Source: Pseudomonas congelans (GTDB taxonomy: Bacteria > Pseudomonadota > Gammaproteobacteria > Pseudomonadales > Pseudomonadaceae). From it: a stretch of 64,000 nucleotides of DNA. A program made the position numbers and the translations under genes. Of the stretch, positions 38,835-49,300 are shown in pieces. Within the stretch, counting starts at the first letter, position 1, and the number at the start of each line of letters is the position of its first letter. Under the pieces are notes generated by a model, which saw nothing but the letters and a program-made list of their open reading frames with translations, had not been told where the DNA came from and did not search any database. The stretch is taken from positions 778,345 through 842,344 of the forward strand of contig NZ_FNJH01000002.1 in the NCBI RefSeq assembly GCF_900103225.1, given 5' to 3'.

Positions 38835-39140
38835 GCATCACGCATGCCCAGAGGGCGCTCGGCAAGAGCGTGCTCCGATCACCGCGAAAGCCCCATTATC
38901 TGGGGCTTTCGCGTTTTTACGCACAGCCATGCTCAAGCGCGCCACCCTATCGCCGATACCCTCAAATTTTTAATGGGGATGTCTGTTTTTATATGTAAAA
39001 TGTCGTTTTTTAACCGTCGCTCATCCACGTCATTTAAACATTCATGTTTAACACAGCAGATGTCTGAAAGACGGAAGCCGATCAGCGATTGTTTCCACGG
39101 ACCGGGCAGAGCCTTGTCACAACCCAAGGTAGATACTCTT
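38835..39140 (+). other. 306-bp region between ychF and rmlB
   Basis: After the ychF terminator the DNA becomes AT-rich (around 38965-39060) and probably holds the rmlB operon promoter; TATATGTAAAAT near 38990 is -10-like. No gene is seen. Confidence 0.5.
38884..38917 (+). terminator. Rho-independent terminator after ychF
   Basis: CGCGAAAGCCCC, loop ATTATC, GGGGCTTTCGCG followed by TTTTT. It separates the housekeeping block from the O-polysaccharide locus. Confidence 0.92.
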
Positions 39141-40214
39141 TTGAAGATCTTAGTAACAGGCGGTGCAGGCTTCATCGGTTCGGCGGTCATCAGGCACATC
39201 ATTGCCAACACAACCGATTCCGTCGTTAACGTCGACAAGCTCACCTATGCAGGCAACCTTGAGTCGCTGCAGTCGGCCGATCAAAGCGAGCGCTACGCGT
39301 TTGAGCATGTCGATATCTGCAACCGTGAGGACGTGGATCGGGTGTTCAAAGAACACCAACCCGATGCCGTCATGCACCTGGCGGCCGAATCGCATGTCGA
39401 TCGCTCGATCACTGGCCCTTCGGAGTTTATCCAGACCAACATCATCGGCACCTATACGCTGCTTGAAGCTGCACGTGGCTACTGGAACCAGCTGGACGAA
39501 GCACGCAAAGCCAACTTCCGCTTTCATCACATCTCCACCGATGAAGTGTACGGCGACCTGGAAGGTCCGGAAGATCTCTTCACCGAGACAACGCCTTACC
39601 AGCCGAGCTCACCCTACTCGGCCAGCAAGGCCAGCTCTGACCATCTGGTACGCGCCTGGAGCCGCACTTACGGCTTGCCCACGCTGGTAACCAACTGTTC
39701 CAACAATTACGGCCCGTGCCATTTCCCGGAGAAGCTGATCCCGCTGATCATTCTCAATGCGCTGGAAGGCAAACCGCTGCCCATCTACGGAAAAGGTGAT
39801 CAGGTTCGTGACTGGCTCTACGTAGAAGATCATGCCCGCGCATTGTACAAAGTCGTCACCGAAGGCGAGATCGGCGAGACCTATAACATCGGTGGTCACA
39901 ACGAGAAGCAGAACCTCGAAGTGGTCAACACTGTCTGCGCCCTGCTCGACCAGATGCGTCCGGATTCAGCTCATCGCCCGCATGCCAGCCTGATCACTTA
40001 TGTGCAGGACCGCCCAGGCCATGACCTGCGCTACGCTATCGATGCCAGCAAGATTCAGCGCGAGCTGGGCTGGGTGCCAGAAGAGAGCTTCGAATCCGGC
40101 ATCCGCAAGACGGTGCAATGGTACCTCGATAACCCTGAATGGGTTGCTCACGTGAAGAGCGGAAGCTACCAGCAATGGATCGACAAGAACTACACAGCGC
40201 GCGCCGATAAATGA
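39141..40214 (+). CDS. rmlB: dTDP-glucose 4,6-dehydratase
   Basis: A 357-residue extended SDR (also rfbB) making dTDP-4-keto-6-deoxyglucose, the branch point to L-rhamnose and to 3-amino-3,6-dideoxyhexoses. [19 protein letters not shown] is the NAD site, STDEVYGDL the catalytic region, and [15 protein letters not shown] the Tyr-x-x-x-Lys. I use TTG at 39141 (AAGG 11 bases upstream) because the family starts exactly there; longer in-frame ATG starts add an unrelated tail. Confidence 0.93.
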   Translation: MKILVTGGAGFIGSAVIRHIIANTTDSVVNVDKLTYAGNLESLQSADQSERYAFEHVDICNREDVDRVFKEHQPDAVMHLAAESHVDRSITGPSEFIQTNIIGTYTLLEAARGYWNQLDEARKANFRFHHISTDEVYGDLEGPEDLFTETTPYQPSSPYSASKASSDHLVRAWSRTYGLPTLVTNCSNNYGPCHFPEKLIPLIILNALEGKPLPIYGKGDQVRDWLYVEDHARALYKVVTEGEIGETYNIGGHNEKQNLEVVNTVCALLDQMRPDSAHRPHASLITYVQDRPGHDLRYAIDASKIQRELGWVPEESFESGIRKTVQWYLDNPEWVAHVKSGSYQQWIDKNYTARADK

Positions 40215-41119
40215 TGAAAATTCTTCTGCTGGGCAAAAACGGCCAAGTGGGTTGGGAGTTGCAACGTTCACTCGCTGTAGTGGGTGAAGTTGTCGCGCTT
40301 GACCGCCATAGCGTATCGACGGCCTATGGCGAGCTTTCTGGCGATCTGTCTGATCTGGATGGCTTGCGCAATACCATTCGCAGCGTTAAACCGCAGGTCA
40401 TCGTCAACGCCGCAGCCTACACCGCAGTCGACAAGGCCGAAGCCGAGCGTGAGCTTGCGCACACGGTCAATGCGCTGGCCAGCCAGGTACTGGCAGAAGA
40501 AGCACGCACGCTGGACGCGCTGCTGGTTCATTACTCGACCGATTATGTGTTCGACGGTTCGGGCAACACCGCATGGAAAGAAAGCGATGCGGTGTCGCCG
40601 GTCAACTATTACGGCGCAACCAAACTTGAAGGCGAGCAACTCATCGCTGCCTCAGGTTGCAAGCACCTGATCTTCCGTACCAGCTGGGTTTATGCCGCAC
40701 GCGGCAACAACTTTGCCAAAACCATGCTGCGCCTTGCAAAAGATCGCCCGACGCTCAATGTGATCGCCGATCAGATTGGAGCGCCTACAGGTGCCGAGTT
40801 GCTGGCCGACATAGCGACGGCTGCCCTTCTTCAGACGCTGGCGAAGCCGGAGTTGTGTGGCATCTACAACCTGGCACCTGCCGGCGAAGTGTCATGGCAT
40901 GCCTACGCGCAATATGTGATTGATTTCGCCCGCGCCCAAGGGGAACCCCTGGCGGTGGAAACGATCAACCCCATCGGCACAATCGAATACCCGACACCCG
41001 CGCAACGCCCTCTGAATTCGCGTCTGAACACAGAAAAGCTGCGCCACAATTTTTCTCTGCACCTGCCTGATTGGCAAAGTGGTGTAGCCCGAATGCTCAT
41101 GGAAACTCTGAACAAATGA
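40211..41119 (+). CDS. rmlD: dTDP-4-dehydrorhamnose reductase
   Basis: A 302-residue reductase (rfbD) for the last step of dTDP-L-rhamnose synthesis. [19 protein letters not shown] binds [28 protein letters not shown] and [12 protein letters not shown] are signatures. It overlaps rmlB by four bases (ATGA) and rmlA likewise. Confidence 0.95.
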   Translation: MMKILLLGKNGQVGWELQRSLAVVGEVVALDRHSVSTAYGELSGDLSDLDGLRNTIRSVKPQVIVNAAAYTAVDKAEAERELAHTVNALASQVLAEEARTLDALLVHYSTDYVFDGSGNTAWKESDAVSPVNYYGATKLEGEQLIAASGCKHLIFRTSWVYAARGNNFAKTMLRLAKDRPTLNVIADQIGAPTGAELLADIATAALLQTLAKPELCGIYNLAPAGEVSWHAYAQYVIDFARAQGEPLAVETINPIGTIEYPTPAQRPLNSRLNTEKLRHNFSLHLPDWQSGVARMLMETLNK

Positions 41120-42006
41120 CCACCATTAATCGTAAAGGCATCATCCTGGCCGGCGGCTCGGGCACTCGTCTGCACCCGCTTACCCTTGGCGTATCCAAGC
41201 AAATGCTGCCTATCTACGACAAACCGATGATTTTCTACCCTCTGTCGGTGTTGATGCTGGCAGGCATGCGTGAAGTCCTGATCATCTCCACGCCAGAAGA
41301 CCTGCCAAGCTTCCGCAAGCTGCTGGGCGACGGCAGCCAATACGGCATTCAGCTCACCTATGCAGAGCAACCGACTCCTGATGGCCTGGCACAGGCGTTC
41401 ATCATCGGCGAAGAATTCATCGGTGAAGATCCTTGCTGCCTGATCCTGGGCGACAACATCTTTTACGGTCAGCACTTCTCCGACAACCTGCGCTCGGCCA
41501 GCCAGCAGACCAGCGGTGCTACCGTCTTCGGTTACCACGTTTCCGATCCTGAGCGATTTGGCGTTGTCGAGTTCGACGAAACCGGTCGCGCCTTGAGCAT
41601 CGAAGAGAAGCCTGCAGCACCCAAGTCGAGCTATGCAGTCACCGGCCTGTACTTCTACGACAATCAGGTTGTCGAAATAGCGAAGAACATCAAGCCTTCA
41701 GAGCGCGGCGAGCTGGAAATCACTGACGTGAACCGTGCTTATCTCGAGCAGAAAAATCTGACCGTGGAAATTCTCGGTCGTGGCTTTGCGTGGCTCGATA
41801 CGGGTACTCATGAGTCGCTGCTGGAGGCGAGTCATTTCGTGCACACCATCGAGCAGCGTCAGGGCTGGAAAGTTGCCTGCCTGGAAGAGATCGCCTACAC
41901 CAACGGCTGGATCACTGCCGCGCAGCTGGGTGAGCAAGCTCAGAAACTGAAGAAGACTGGCTACGGCCAATATCTGCAGAAGCTGCTGGATCTGGGCTCG
42001 TTCTAA
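41116..42006 (+). CDS. rmlA: Glucose-1-phosphate thymidylyltransferase
   Basis: A 296-residue nucleotidyltransferase (rfbA) making dTDP-glucose, feeding both rhamnose and the 3-aminosugar path. [21 protein letters not shown] is the nucleotide site; [14 protein letters not shown] and [14 protein letters not shown] are signatures. I start at 41116, overlapping rmlD as ATGA. Confidence 0.95.
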   Translation: MTTINRKGIILAGGSGTRLHPLTLGVSKQMLPIYDKPMIFYPLSVLMLAGMREVLIISTPEDLPSFRKLLGDGSQYGIQLTYAEQPTPDGLAQAFIIGEEFIGEDPCCLILGDNIFYGQHFSDNLRSASQQTSGATVFGYHVSDPERFGVVEFDETGRALSIEEKPAAPKSSYAVTGLYFYDNQVVEIAKNIKPSERGELEITDVNRAYLEQKNLTVEILGRGFAWLDTGTHESLLEASHFVHTIEQRQGWKVACLEEIAYTNGWITAAQLGEQAQKLKKTGYGQYLQKLLDLGSF

Positions 42007-42045
42007 GACTGTAAACTCCATCCCCCATACCGCAAGGCTGACAGT

Positions 42046-42957
42046 ATGTCATCTGTGTTCCCCAAGGTAGCCGTGCTGCTGGCAGCCTATAACGGTATGG
42101 CGTGGATAGAGGCGCAACTTGACTCCATTCTGAAGCAGACAAATGTCTGCATCAGCGTATTCATCAGTGTCGATACCTCCACGGACGGCACTGAAGCATG
42201 GTGTGCTGACTATGCGCAGCGTCATGCGAATATCACCCTGCTGCCGCCTGCCGGACGATTTGGCGGAGCGTCACGCAACTTCTTCCGCTTGATCCGGGAT
42301 GTCGACTTCTCGACGTTTGATTACGTGGCGTTCTCCGATCAAGATGATCTCTGGCATCCGGACAAGCTTCAGCGCGCCGTATCGGCCTTGGCGACGGGTC
42401 ATCACGATGCCTATTCCAGCAATGTCACCGCATTCTGGCCCGATGGGCAGCGCGTACTGCTGGACAAGGCTCAGCCTCAGGTCCAGTGGGACTATCTGTT
42501 CGAAGCTGCCGGCCCCGGCTGCACCTATGTGTTGAATCGCCGGCTTGCAGATGCCTTCAAGTCATCACTCCTTTCCCACTGGGACGAAGCTCAGGCCGTC
42601 AGCCTGCATGACTGGTACTGTTACGCATATGCTCGCAGTCACGGCTTCCAATGGCTTATCGATCCGGTTTCAGGTTTGGACTACCGTCAGCACGCCAACA
42701 ATCAGGTGGGAGCCAATACCGGGTTTGCCTCACTCATCAGTCGACTGAAAAAGATTGCTGATGGCTGGTGGGCCGGGCAGGTATTACTCATTGGCCGTTT
42801 GACCGGAAACAACCAACTGCAAACTGCGGGAAAGCAAGGGAGTACACGGCTGTCGTTCCTGAAGCTCGCGCTCAAGGCACCGCAATGCCGCAGGAGACCG
42901 CGAGACAAGATTTTCTTCGTTGTTGCGTGCCTGGCAGCAATGTTAAACAAGCCTTGA
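42046..42957 (+). CDS. GT2-family glycosyltransferase (rhamnosyltransferase-like)
   Basis: A 303-residue GT-A fold enzyme. VAVLLAAYNGMAWIEAQLDSI is the GT2 start, VSVDTSTDG-like text (ISVDTSTDGT) the nucleotide region, FSDQDDLWHPDKL the metal-binding DxD region, and LHDWYCYAYARSHG a C-terminal block common in RfbN/RgpB-like rhamnosyltransferases. It follows rmlA by 39 bases and closes the rmlBDA operon. It could add a priming or adaptor rhamnose; acceptor unknown. Confidence 0.8.
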   Translation: MSSVFPKVAVLLAAYNGMAWIEAQLDSILKQTNVCISVFISVDTSTDGTEAWCADYAQRHANITLLPPAGRFGGASRNFFRLIRDVDFSTFDYVAFSDQDDLWHPDKLQRAVSALATGHHDAYSSNVTAFWPDGQRVLLDKAQPQVQWDYLFEAAGPGCTYVLNRRLADAFKSSLLSHWDEAQAVSLHDWYCYAYARSHGFQWLIDPVSGLDYRQHANNQVGANTGFASLISRLKKIADGWWAGQVLLIGRLTGNNQLQTAGKQGSTRLSFLKLALKAPQCRRRPRDKIFFVVACLAAMLNKP

Positions 42958-43654
42958 CTGCCAAATAGCCACTCGCGCCAGCTCTTGGCCAATGAGAACG
43001 ATGCAGCCTGATTAAACAAATGATCAGATGTCCCGTATCGCAACCCCTTGAAAATAATAACTTTCAACATCTACACCCAAACTAGAGAGGGCGTTGGACG
43101 CTGCACCGCAGCTATCAGTCAGCGCACCGAAACCGCTTAATTTCGCAGGGCGCCGAATGTTCTCAAGCGGCGGCTTATGTTAATGTGCAGGCCTTTGTTT
43201 TCGGTATCAAAAGCGCAAAGAAGCCAGTGTAACCGGGCTGAACGGAACCAGCCTCGGAAGGTGGGGTCACTTGTACCGCCCAACCAGGGATGACGGGACT
43301 CGAGTCACCCACACGGCCATGAGCTCAGATACCGGACGCGCTTCAATTCGTAAAACCGTCCTGCAATGAAGACCTAGTGTTGCTCATCGTCGGAACCTAC
43401 ATCGGAAAACCAAAAATAGACGATGCATGCCCCGCGCCCTTCAGTATTAACAGACCTACCCCCTTATCCAGCGCAGACATCTTCCGCCCAGGTGGACAGT
43501 CTATGGCGCATCCGACGCCCATGAGCCTCGACATCGTAAAACGCGTTTTAGTGGCGCAATCAAATTCCATGGCGCAGGCGTTTTTCAACACACGCCTGCC
43601 CCAGCCAGGGCCATATGAGCAGACCCTGATGAGCATCCCGGAGATACGTTACCT
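42958..43654. other. 700-bp intergenic region splitting the rml genes
   Basis: No convincing gene. A 93-codon frame (43377-43658) has no recognisable domain or ribosome site. No JUMPstart/ops motif (GGCGGTAG) is seen. It may hold a promoter and long leader for the rmlC-wzm-wzt operon, or the remains of a lost gene. Confidence 0.45.
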
Positions 43655-44200
43655 ATGAATGCAACACGCCTCGCCATTCCAGACGTCATCGTATTCGAGC
43701 CCAAGACCTTCGGCGACGATCGCGGCTTTTTCTTTGAAAGCTTCAACCAGAAGGCATTCGAAGAGGTCGTTGGGCGGACTGTAACGTTCGTTCAGGACAA
43801 CCACTCCCGCTCGGTGAAAGGCGTTCTTCGCGGTTTGCATTATCAAATTCAACAGCCGCAGGCCAAGCTCGTCCGGGTAACCGTGGGAGAAGTCTTTGAT
43901 GTCGCGGTCGACCTGCGCAAGAGCTCCCCGACCTTCGGCAAGTGGGTGGGGATGCATCTCACCGCCGAAAACAAAAAACAACTGTGGATTCCGGAAGGCT
44001 TTGCGCACGGCTTCGTCGTACTGTCCGAAAACGCCGAGTTCCTTTACAAGACCACCGATTACTGGGCGCCGGAACATGAGCGCAGCCTTGCCTGGAACGA
44101 CGCCACCGTGGGCATTGACTGGCCATTCGGCGAAGCGCCCTCCCTGTCCGCCAAAGATCAGAAAGCCGTGGCATTCGAAAACGCCGAGGTGTTCGCTTAA
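43655..44200 (+). CDS. rmlC: dTDP-4-dehydrorhamnose 3,5-epimerase
   Basis: A 181-residue cupin (rfbC) completing the dTDP-L-rhamnose set. PKTFGDDRGFFFESFN, FVQDNHSRSVKGVLRGLHYQ (catalytic His), VFDVAVDLRKSSPTFGKW and IPEGFAHGFVVLSE are signatures. The stop overlaps the wzm start (TAATG), so precursor synthesis and export are co-expressed. Confidence 0.95.
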   Translation: MNATRLAIPDVIVFEPKTFGDDRGFFFESFNQKAFEEVVGRTVTFVQDNHSRSVKGVLRGLHYQIQQPQAKLVRVTVGEVFDVAVDLRKSSPTFGKWVGMHLTAENKKQLWIPEGFAHGFVVLSENAEFLYKTTDYWAPEHERSLAWNDATVGIDWPFGEAPSLSAKDQKAVAFENAEVFA

Positions 44201-45027
44201 TGAACCCTCATAAAACCCCTTCGGCGGGCCCTTTGCGGCTCGTCAGCAGTCTGTGGACCAACCGCTCATTGATCTCGCAAATGACCAAGCGAGAAGTCAT
44301 TGGTCGCTACCGCGGCTCAGTGATGGGCCTGGCGTGGTCATTCTTCAATCCGGTGTTGATGCTGGCGGTATATACCTTCGTATTCTCCGAAATCTTCAGC
44401 GCACGTTGGGTAGGCGTCGACACCGGCAAAGGCGGCTTCGCTATTCTGCTGTTCGTCGGGATGATCGTGCATGGTTTGTTTGCAGAGTGCGCCAACAGGG
44501 CACCTTCTCTGGTAATGAGTAACAGCAATTACGTCAAGAAGGTGGTGTTTCCCCTGGAAATTCTGCCGGTTATCACCTTGGGTTCGGCGCTCTTTCACAG
44601 TTGCATCAGCCTGATAGTGCTGGTGATGGCACAACTTCTGATCTCGCACACGCTTTTCTGGACGGCGCTGTTGTTCCCGCTGATTCTGGTGCCGCTGATT
44701 CTGGGCACGCTGGGTATCAGCTGGTTTCTCGCATCCCTCGGCGTGTACTTGCGCGACGTCGCGCAGGTCATCACGGTTCTGACAACCGTCCTGCTGTTTC
44801 TGTCACCGGTTCTTTACCCGGTAGCGGCGCTTCCTGAAGTCTATCGCCCTTGGCTGCAGATGAACCCGCTTACCTACATTATCGAAGAAAGCCGCAGCGT
44901 GCTGCTGTTCGGCAATCTTCCCCATTGGGACAGCCTGGGTATCGCCATTGTGATTGGCGCAGTAATTGCTGTCATGGGGTTCTGGTTTTTCCAAAAAACA
45001 CGTAAAGGATTCGCTGATGTCATCTGA
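44200..45027 (+). CDS. wzm: O-polysaccharide ABC exporter permease
   Basis: A 275-residue inner-membrane permease with six hydrophobic segments, e.g. FNPVLMLAVYTFVFSEIF and VITVLTTVLLFLSPVLYPV. REVIGRYRGSVMGLAWSF is the conserved amphipathic start of polysaccharide/polyol-phosphate export permeases. Together with Wzt it moves the finished, lipid-linked glycan across the inner membrane. It overlaps wzt by 11 bases. Confidence 0.92.
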   Translation: MNPHKTPSAGPLRLVSSLWTNRSLISQMTKREVIGRYRGSVMGLAWSFFNPVLMLAVYTFVFSEIFSARWVGVDTGKGGFAILLFVGMIVHGLFAECANRAPSLVMSNSNYVKKVVFPLEILPVITLGSALFHSCISLIVLVMAQLLISHTLFWTALLFPLILVPLILGTLGISWFLASLGVYLRDVAQVITVLTTVLLFLSPVLYPVAALPEVYRPWLQMNPLTYIIEESRSVLLFGNLPHWDSLGIAIVIGAVIAVMGFWFFQKTRKGFADVI

Positions 45028-46384
45028 TCAACCGGTTATCAGCGTACAAAACGTCTCGAAGTGTTTTTACACCTACGACAAACCTCATGACCGCTTGAAG
45101 CAAGCGCTAGTGCCAAGGCTTCAGCGCTGGTCTGGGCAGGAAACCACTACCACCTACGGTAAAGAGTTCTGGGCGTTACGCGACGTCAGCTTCAATGTTG
45201 CCAAAGGCGAAACAGTCGGCATCGTCGGCCGTAATGGTTCCGGCAAGTCAACCTTGCTGCAGATCATCTGCGGAACACTGAACCCGACTGTGGGCGAGAT
45301 TCACACACGTGGCCGGGTGGCGGCCTTGCTGGAGCTCGGTTCCGGCTTCAACCCCGAGTTTACCGGCCGTGAAAACGTTTATCTGAACGCTGCTGTCCTT
45401 GGGCTGACGCGTGACGAAGTGGACGAGCGCTTTGATGCGATCGCCGGCTTTGCCGACATAGGCGAGTTCCTTGATCAGCCGGTCAAGTCCTACTCAAGCG
45501 GCATGGCCGTACGCCTGGCATTCGCGGTTCAGGCTCAGGTCGATCCGGAAATCCTTGTCGTCGATGAGGCACTTTCCGTTGGTGATGCCCGATTTCAGGC
45601 CAAGTGCTTTGAGCGCCTCAGGCAGCTGAAAGAAAATGGCACCAGCATCTTGCTCGTCACTCATTCCAGCGAGCAAGTGGTCACCCACTGCAATCGCGCC
45701 ATTTTGCTGGAAAAGAGCAGGATCGAGATGATTGGGGAATCGCGCCCGGTCATCAACCGCTACACCGACCTTCTGTTCGGGCGTGAGAAGAGCCCTATTA
45801 CCGACAAGAGCCTGGACCTCGCCGAAGCAGAGCGAGTGGAAACCGCTCCAGTCCAGACCGACAAGATAGCGCTGCGTTTTGACGAAGACGTGTACGCCAG
45901 CAGGCCTGGTTACAACCCCCATGAGTACCGTTGGGGGGATGGCGCTGCAACACTGCTCGACTTCCATCTGAGTGCATCGGAACGAGAGTTTCCCAACAGT
46001 GTCGAGTCCGGTGAGGACATCGTCATTGATCTGGCCCTGCAATTCAATCGCACCGTGGTCAACCCGATTATCGGCTTTACGATCAAGACCAAAGAGGGTG
46101 TGACCGTTTATGGCACCAACTCTTACATGCAGGATTGCGAGGGCACAGGCCTGATAGGCAGCGCTGGCAAACAGGCAAAAGCGCGTGTGAAATTCAGAAA
46201 CGCGCTGGCGACCGGTGATTACTTCATTTCCATCGGCATCGCCTCTCGGCAAAGCGAAGATATCGTGCCTCACGACCGACGCTATGATTCGATACATTTC
46301 GTCGTAGAACCTACTCCGAAGCTTCTGGGTTTGATAGACCTGGGCGCCTCCATGGAAATTGAACCGGTACTTGTTGATGTTTGA
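45017..46384 (+). CDS. wzt: O-polysaccharide ABC exporter ATPase with carbohydrate-binding tail
   Basis: A 455-residue protein. Residues 1-265 are the ATPase: Walker A GRNGSGKST (71-79), signature YSSGMAVRLAFA, Walker B ILVVDEALSVGD. Residues about 290-455 form a Wzt-type beta-sandwich (IDLALQFNRTVVNPIIGFTIKT, YGTNSYMQDCEG, GDYFISIGIASR). In E. coli O8/O9a such a tail recognises the modified end of the finished chain and licenses export. Its gene overlaps the start of the giant methyltransferase/glycosyltransferase gene by eight bases, which fits joint work on a capped glycan. AAAGGATTCGCTG precedes the ATG at 45017. Confidence 0.92.
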   Translation: MSSDQPVISVQNVSKCFYTYDKPHDRLKQALVPRLQRWSGQETTTTYGKEFWALRDVSFNVAKGETVGIVGRNGSGKSTLLQIICGTLNPTVGEIHTRGRVAALLELGSGFNPEFTGRENVYLNAAVLGLTRDEVDERFDAIAGFADIGEFLDQPVKSYSSGMAVRLAFAVQAQVDPEILVVDEALSVGDARFQAKCFERLRQLKENGTSILLVTHSSEQVVTHCNRAILLEKSRIEMIGESRPVINRYTDLLFGREKSPITDKSLDLAEAERVETAPVQTDKIALRFDEDVYASRPGYNPHEYRWGDGAATLLDFHLSASEREFPNSVESGEDIVIDLALQFNRTVVNPIIGFTIKTKEGVTVYGTNSYMQDCEGTGLIGSAGKQAKARVKFRNALATGDYFISIGIASRQSEDIVPHDRRYDSIHFVVEPTPKLLGLIDLGASMEIEPVLVDV

Positions 46385-49300
46385 GCTTGATAAATATGGC
46401 TATAACCTGGATGCGGGCACAGATGTCTGGGTGCGCTCCGATTACCAGGGCATCGCCTACAGCGATGGCGACAACTCCGAGAACGAACTGGCAAAAATCG
46501 TACGTGAGGCTAAGGACGTATCAGTACTGTCCAGCGAGCTTCCGCAATATTGCACCGATTGGCCTAAGCTTTATCACCTGACCTCCAGCCGTGGAAATAT
46601 CTTTCGCCCCTTCGAAAGCCTTATCAAAGGCAAATCGATTCTTGAAATAGGTGCCGGATGCGGCGCAATCAGCCGCTACCTTGGCGAAGCAGGTGCCACC
46701 GTTCTGTCTTTGGAGGGTAGCCCGCGCCGCGCCGCGATTGCGTCCAGCAGAACCAGAGATCTGGATAACGTTACGGTACTGGCTGAGCGCTTTGATGATT
46801 TCAAGCTTGATCAGCAATTCGACGTCGTGACACTCATCGGTGTTCTTGAATACGCCAGTATGTTCAGCGCAGATGCCGACCCTGCCTTCGGTATGTTGAA
46901 TCGCGTTCGAAAATTGCTGAAGCCCGACGGCCATTTGTTTATCGCCATCGAGAACCAGCTGGGTCTGAAATATTTTGCAGGCGCGCCGGAAGATCATGTC
47001 GGCGTTGCAATGTATGGCATCGAAGGCAGATATGTAGATCGGCAGCCGAAAACATTTGGCCGAAAAGAGCTGCAAGCACTTATTGCTCGCGCAGGGTTCA
47101 TGGCGTCGGACTTTCTATCGCCCTACCCCGATTACAAAATTCCGAATTCGATCATCACCGAAAGTGGCTTCAGGTCTCAAGACTTCGACGCGGCTGCACT
47201 GGCCTGCCAGAACACTCGAAAAGATCCACAACTGCCTGCAAACACGACGTTCAACCTGGAAAGAGCCTGGCCAGTTGTCATTGATAACCACCTGGGTATG
47301 GACCTCGCCAACTCTTTCCTCGTCGTCGCCTCATGCAAGCCGGAACAGGTAGTGCCAACGGGTACCCTTGCGTACCACTACAGCACAGGCCGCAATGCCG
47401 AGTATTGCAAAGCGACCGTGTTCGTCGAGACCCCAGAAGGTATTGAGGTTCGTTACCACCGCCTTAGTGACAAGCCTGTTTCGGAAAACCCAGGAGCTGC
47501 GCACAGGTTCATTCTTCCGGACGCTCATGGTTATGCCAAAGGCTCGCTGCTCAGCCTGAAATTCTATGAAGCGGCTTCAACTCACAACTGGGACGTCGGT
47601 ACATTCACGCCGTTTCTGTCGCTGTATGTGGACAGTCTCAAACGACTGCTCGCGTCGGAAGGCCATGACCTTGCGCTTGATCACGTGAAGGCACGCCTGC
47701 CAGGTCACTACATCGATGCGGTAGCACAAAACATCATCCTTGATGGCGAGGGCCAGCCACACCTTATCGACATCGAATGGGAGATGACCGAGGGCGTCGA
47801 ACTGGGCCATTTGCTCATGCGTGGCTTACTGCTGTTGATTGCCAGCGCAGTTCCTTTCCATCCCACAGCAACCATGATCAGCAGGCGCGACTTCATCATT
47901 CAATTGATGGCCAGCGTCGGCCTGACTGTGACGGATCAAGACCTCAATCGCTTTGCTGAGCTGGAAGCCCTCTTCCAGGAAAGGGTCACCGGTCGTGAGG
48001 CCGCCAGCTTTCTTAACTGGGCGCCCGATGCGACGATCCAGAAAACCGGTTCTCAACTAAACGAAACGCCTAAAATGGCGACGCTTTATCTGGGCGATAC
48101 CGAAGGCGGATTTTCTGAGGACCGGACCAAAAGTCAGCGGGTACACGATGGCTTTCAGACCATAGTTTTCGACGTCCCCGGTTCAGCCGGATGCGCCTCT
48201 CTGCGTTTCGATCCGACTAACGTTAGGCAGTCATTCTCCATCAGCGCAATCAAGGTTTATAGCGCGAACGCAGAGTTATGGGCATGGCACGATGGTAGCG
48301 ATGCTCAATTGACAGCTGCGGGCATTACAGCGTTTTCTAGCGACGCCACCGGCACATTGCTCATGACGCTCAACGATGATCCACACGTAATGTTGCCAGC
48401 CGATCTAAATCTGTTGATCGCCGGTAAATCATTTAAGGTCCAGATCTCGTTTACTCTGCTCACTGAAAGTCAGGTCGCTGAGAGGCTTCTTCAGCAAGAA
48501 GAGGAACTCAAACAGGCGCTTGAAAGCACTTCAGAGCTGAATCGTAAAGAACATTCCGCCCTGGAAGCTATCGAGGCAGAAAGTCAGGCCAAGCAAGAGA
48601 GTTATCGCCTTGCGCTGCTGGAGCTAGAGGCTAAAGACGCTGCACTTCAGGAAAACTATCGACTCGAGTTGATGGAGGCTGAAAGCAAGCACTTGGTCGC
48701 ACTCGAGAACCACAGAGCCGAGTTAAGAGCGCTTGAAGTTAAAAGCCTGGCTGTTAGAGAAAACCATCACCTTATCCTTAAGAGTTATGAAGCCAATACG
48801 CTGATTTTGAAAAAAAATCAGCTTCGCCAATTGTCTGAGCTTGAAAGCAAAAACCTGATTTTGATGGAAAATCACAGCTTGGAGCTGGTAGAGAAAGATA
48901 CTCATATTCATAACCTGAACTTGAACATTATCTCGATGCAGTCTTCTAGCAGCTGGAAGATCACGGCGCCACTTAGGAAACTGGCAAGAGCCTTCTATAG
49001 GGTCAAGAACAACGCCACCTCCCTGCCTCTCATCGTTCGACGCGGTGGTGGTCTGCTAAGCACAGCTAAGAAAGCGTACCGTGTATGGCAAATGAGAGGT
49101 CTTGCCGGCGTCGTTGCTCAGGCACGATGGGCCAAAGGTGAACCCGCGCAAGCATTCACAGGGCGAGAAACCCGTCACGTTTCAGACCGAAATAATTACA
49201 CTCAATGGATCAACTATTACGACACGCTGGACCAAACCAAGATTGACTCTATCCTCCAGGAAGTCTCTCAATGGACTGACCGCCCGGTAATTTCTATCAT

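Noticed and set aside
42958..43654. JUMPstart/ops element expected before an O-antigen operon
   Set aside because: I looked for GGCGGTAG and found only GGCGGCTTATG; not a match.
43377..43658. 93-codon frame just before rmlC
   Set aside because: No ribosome site, no domain, and it overlaps the rmlC start; kept only as a note in the intergenic entry.
39141..46384. D-rhamnose (GDP) pathway
   Set aside because: No gmd/rmd genes are in the window; the complete rmlA-D set indicates dTDP-L-rhamnose. D-rhamnose genes could still lie elsewhere in the genome.
48564..48887. CRISPR array
   Set aside because: The 54-bp period lies within a coding frame, units are contiguous without spacers, and no cas genes are near.
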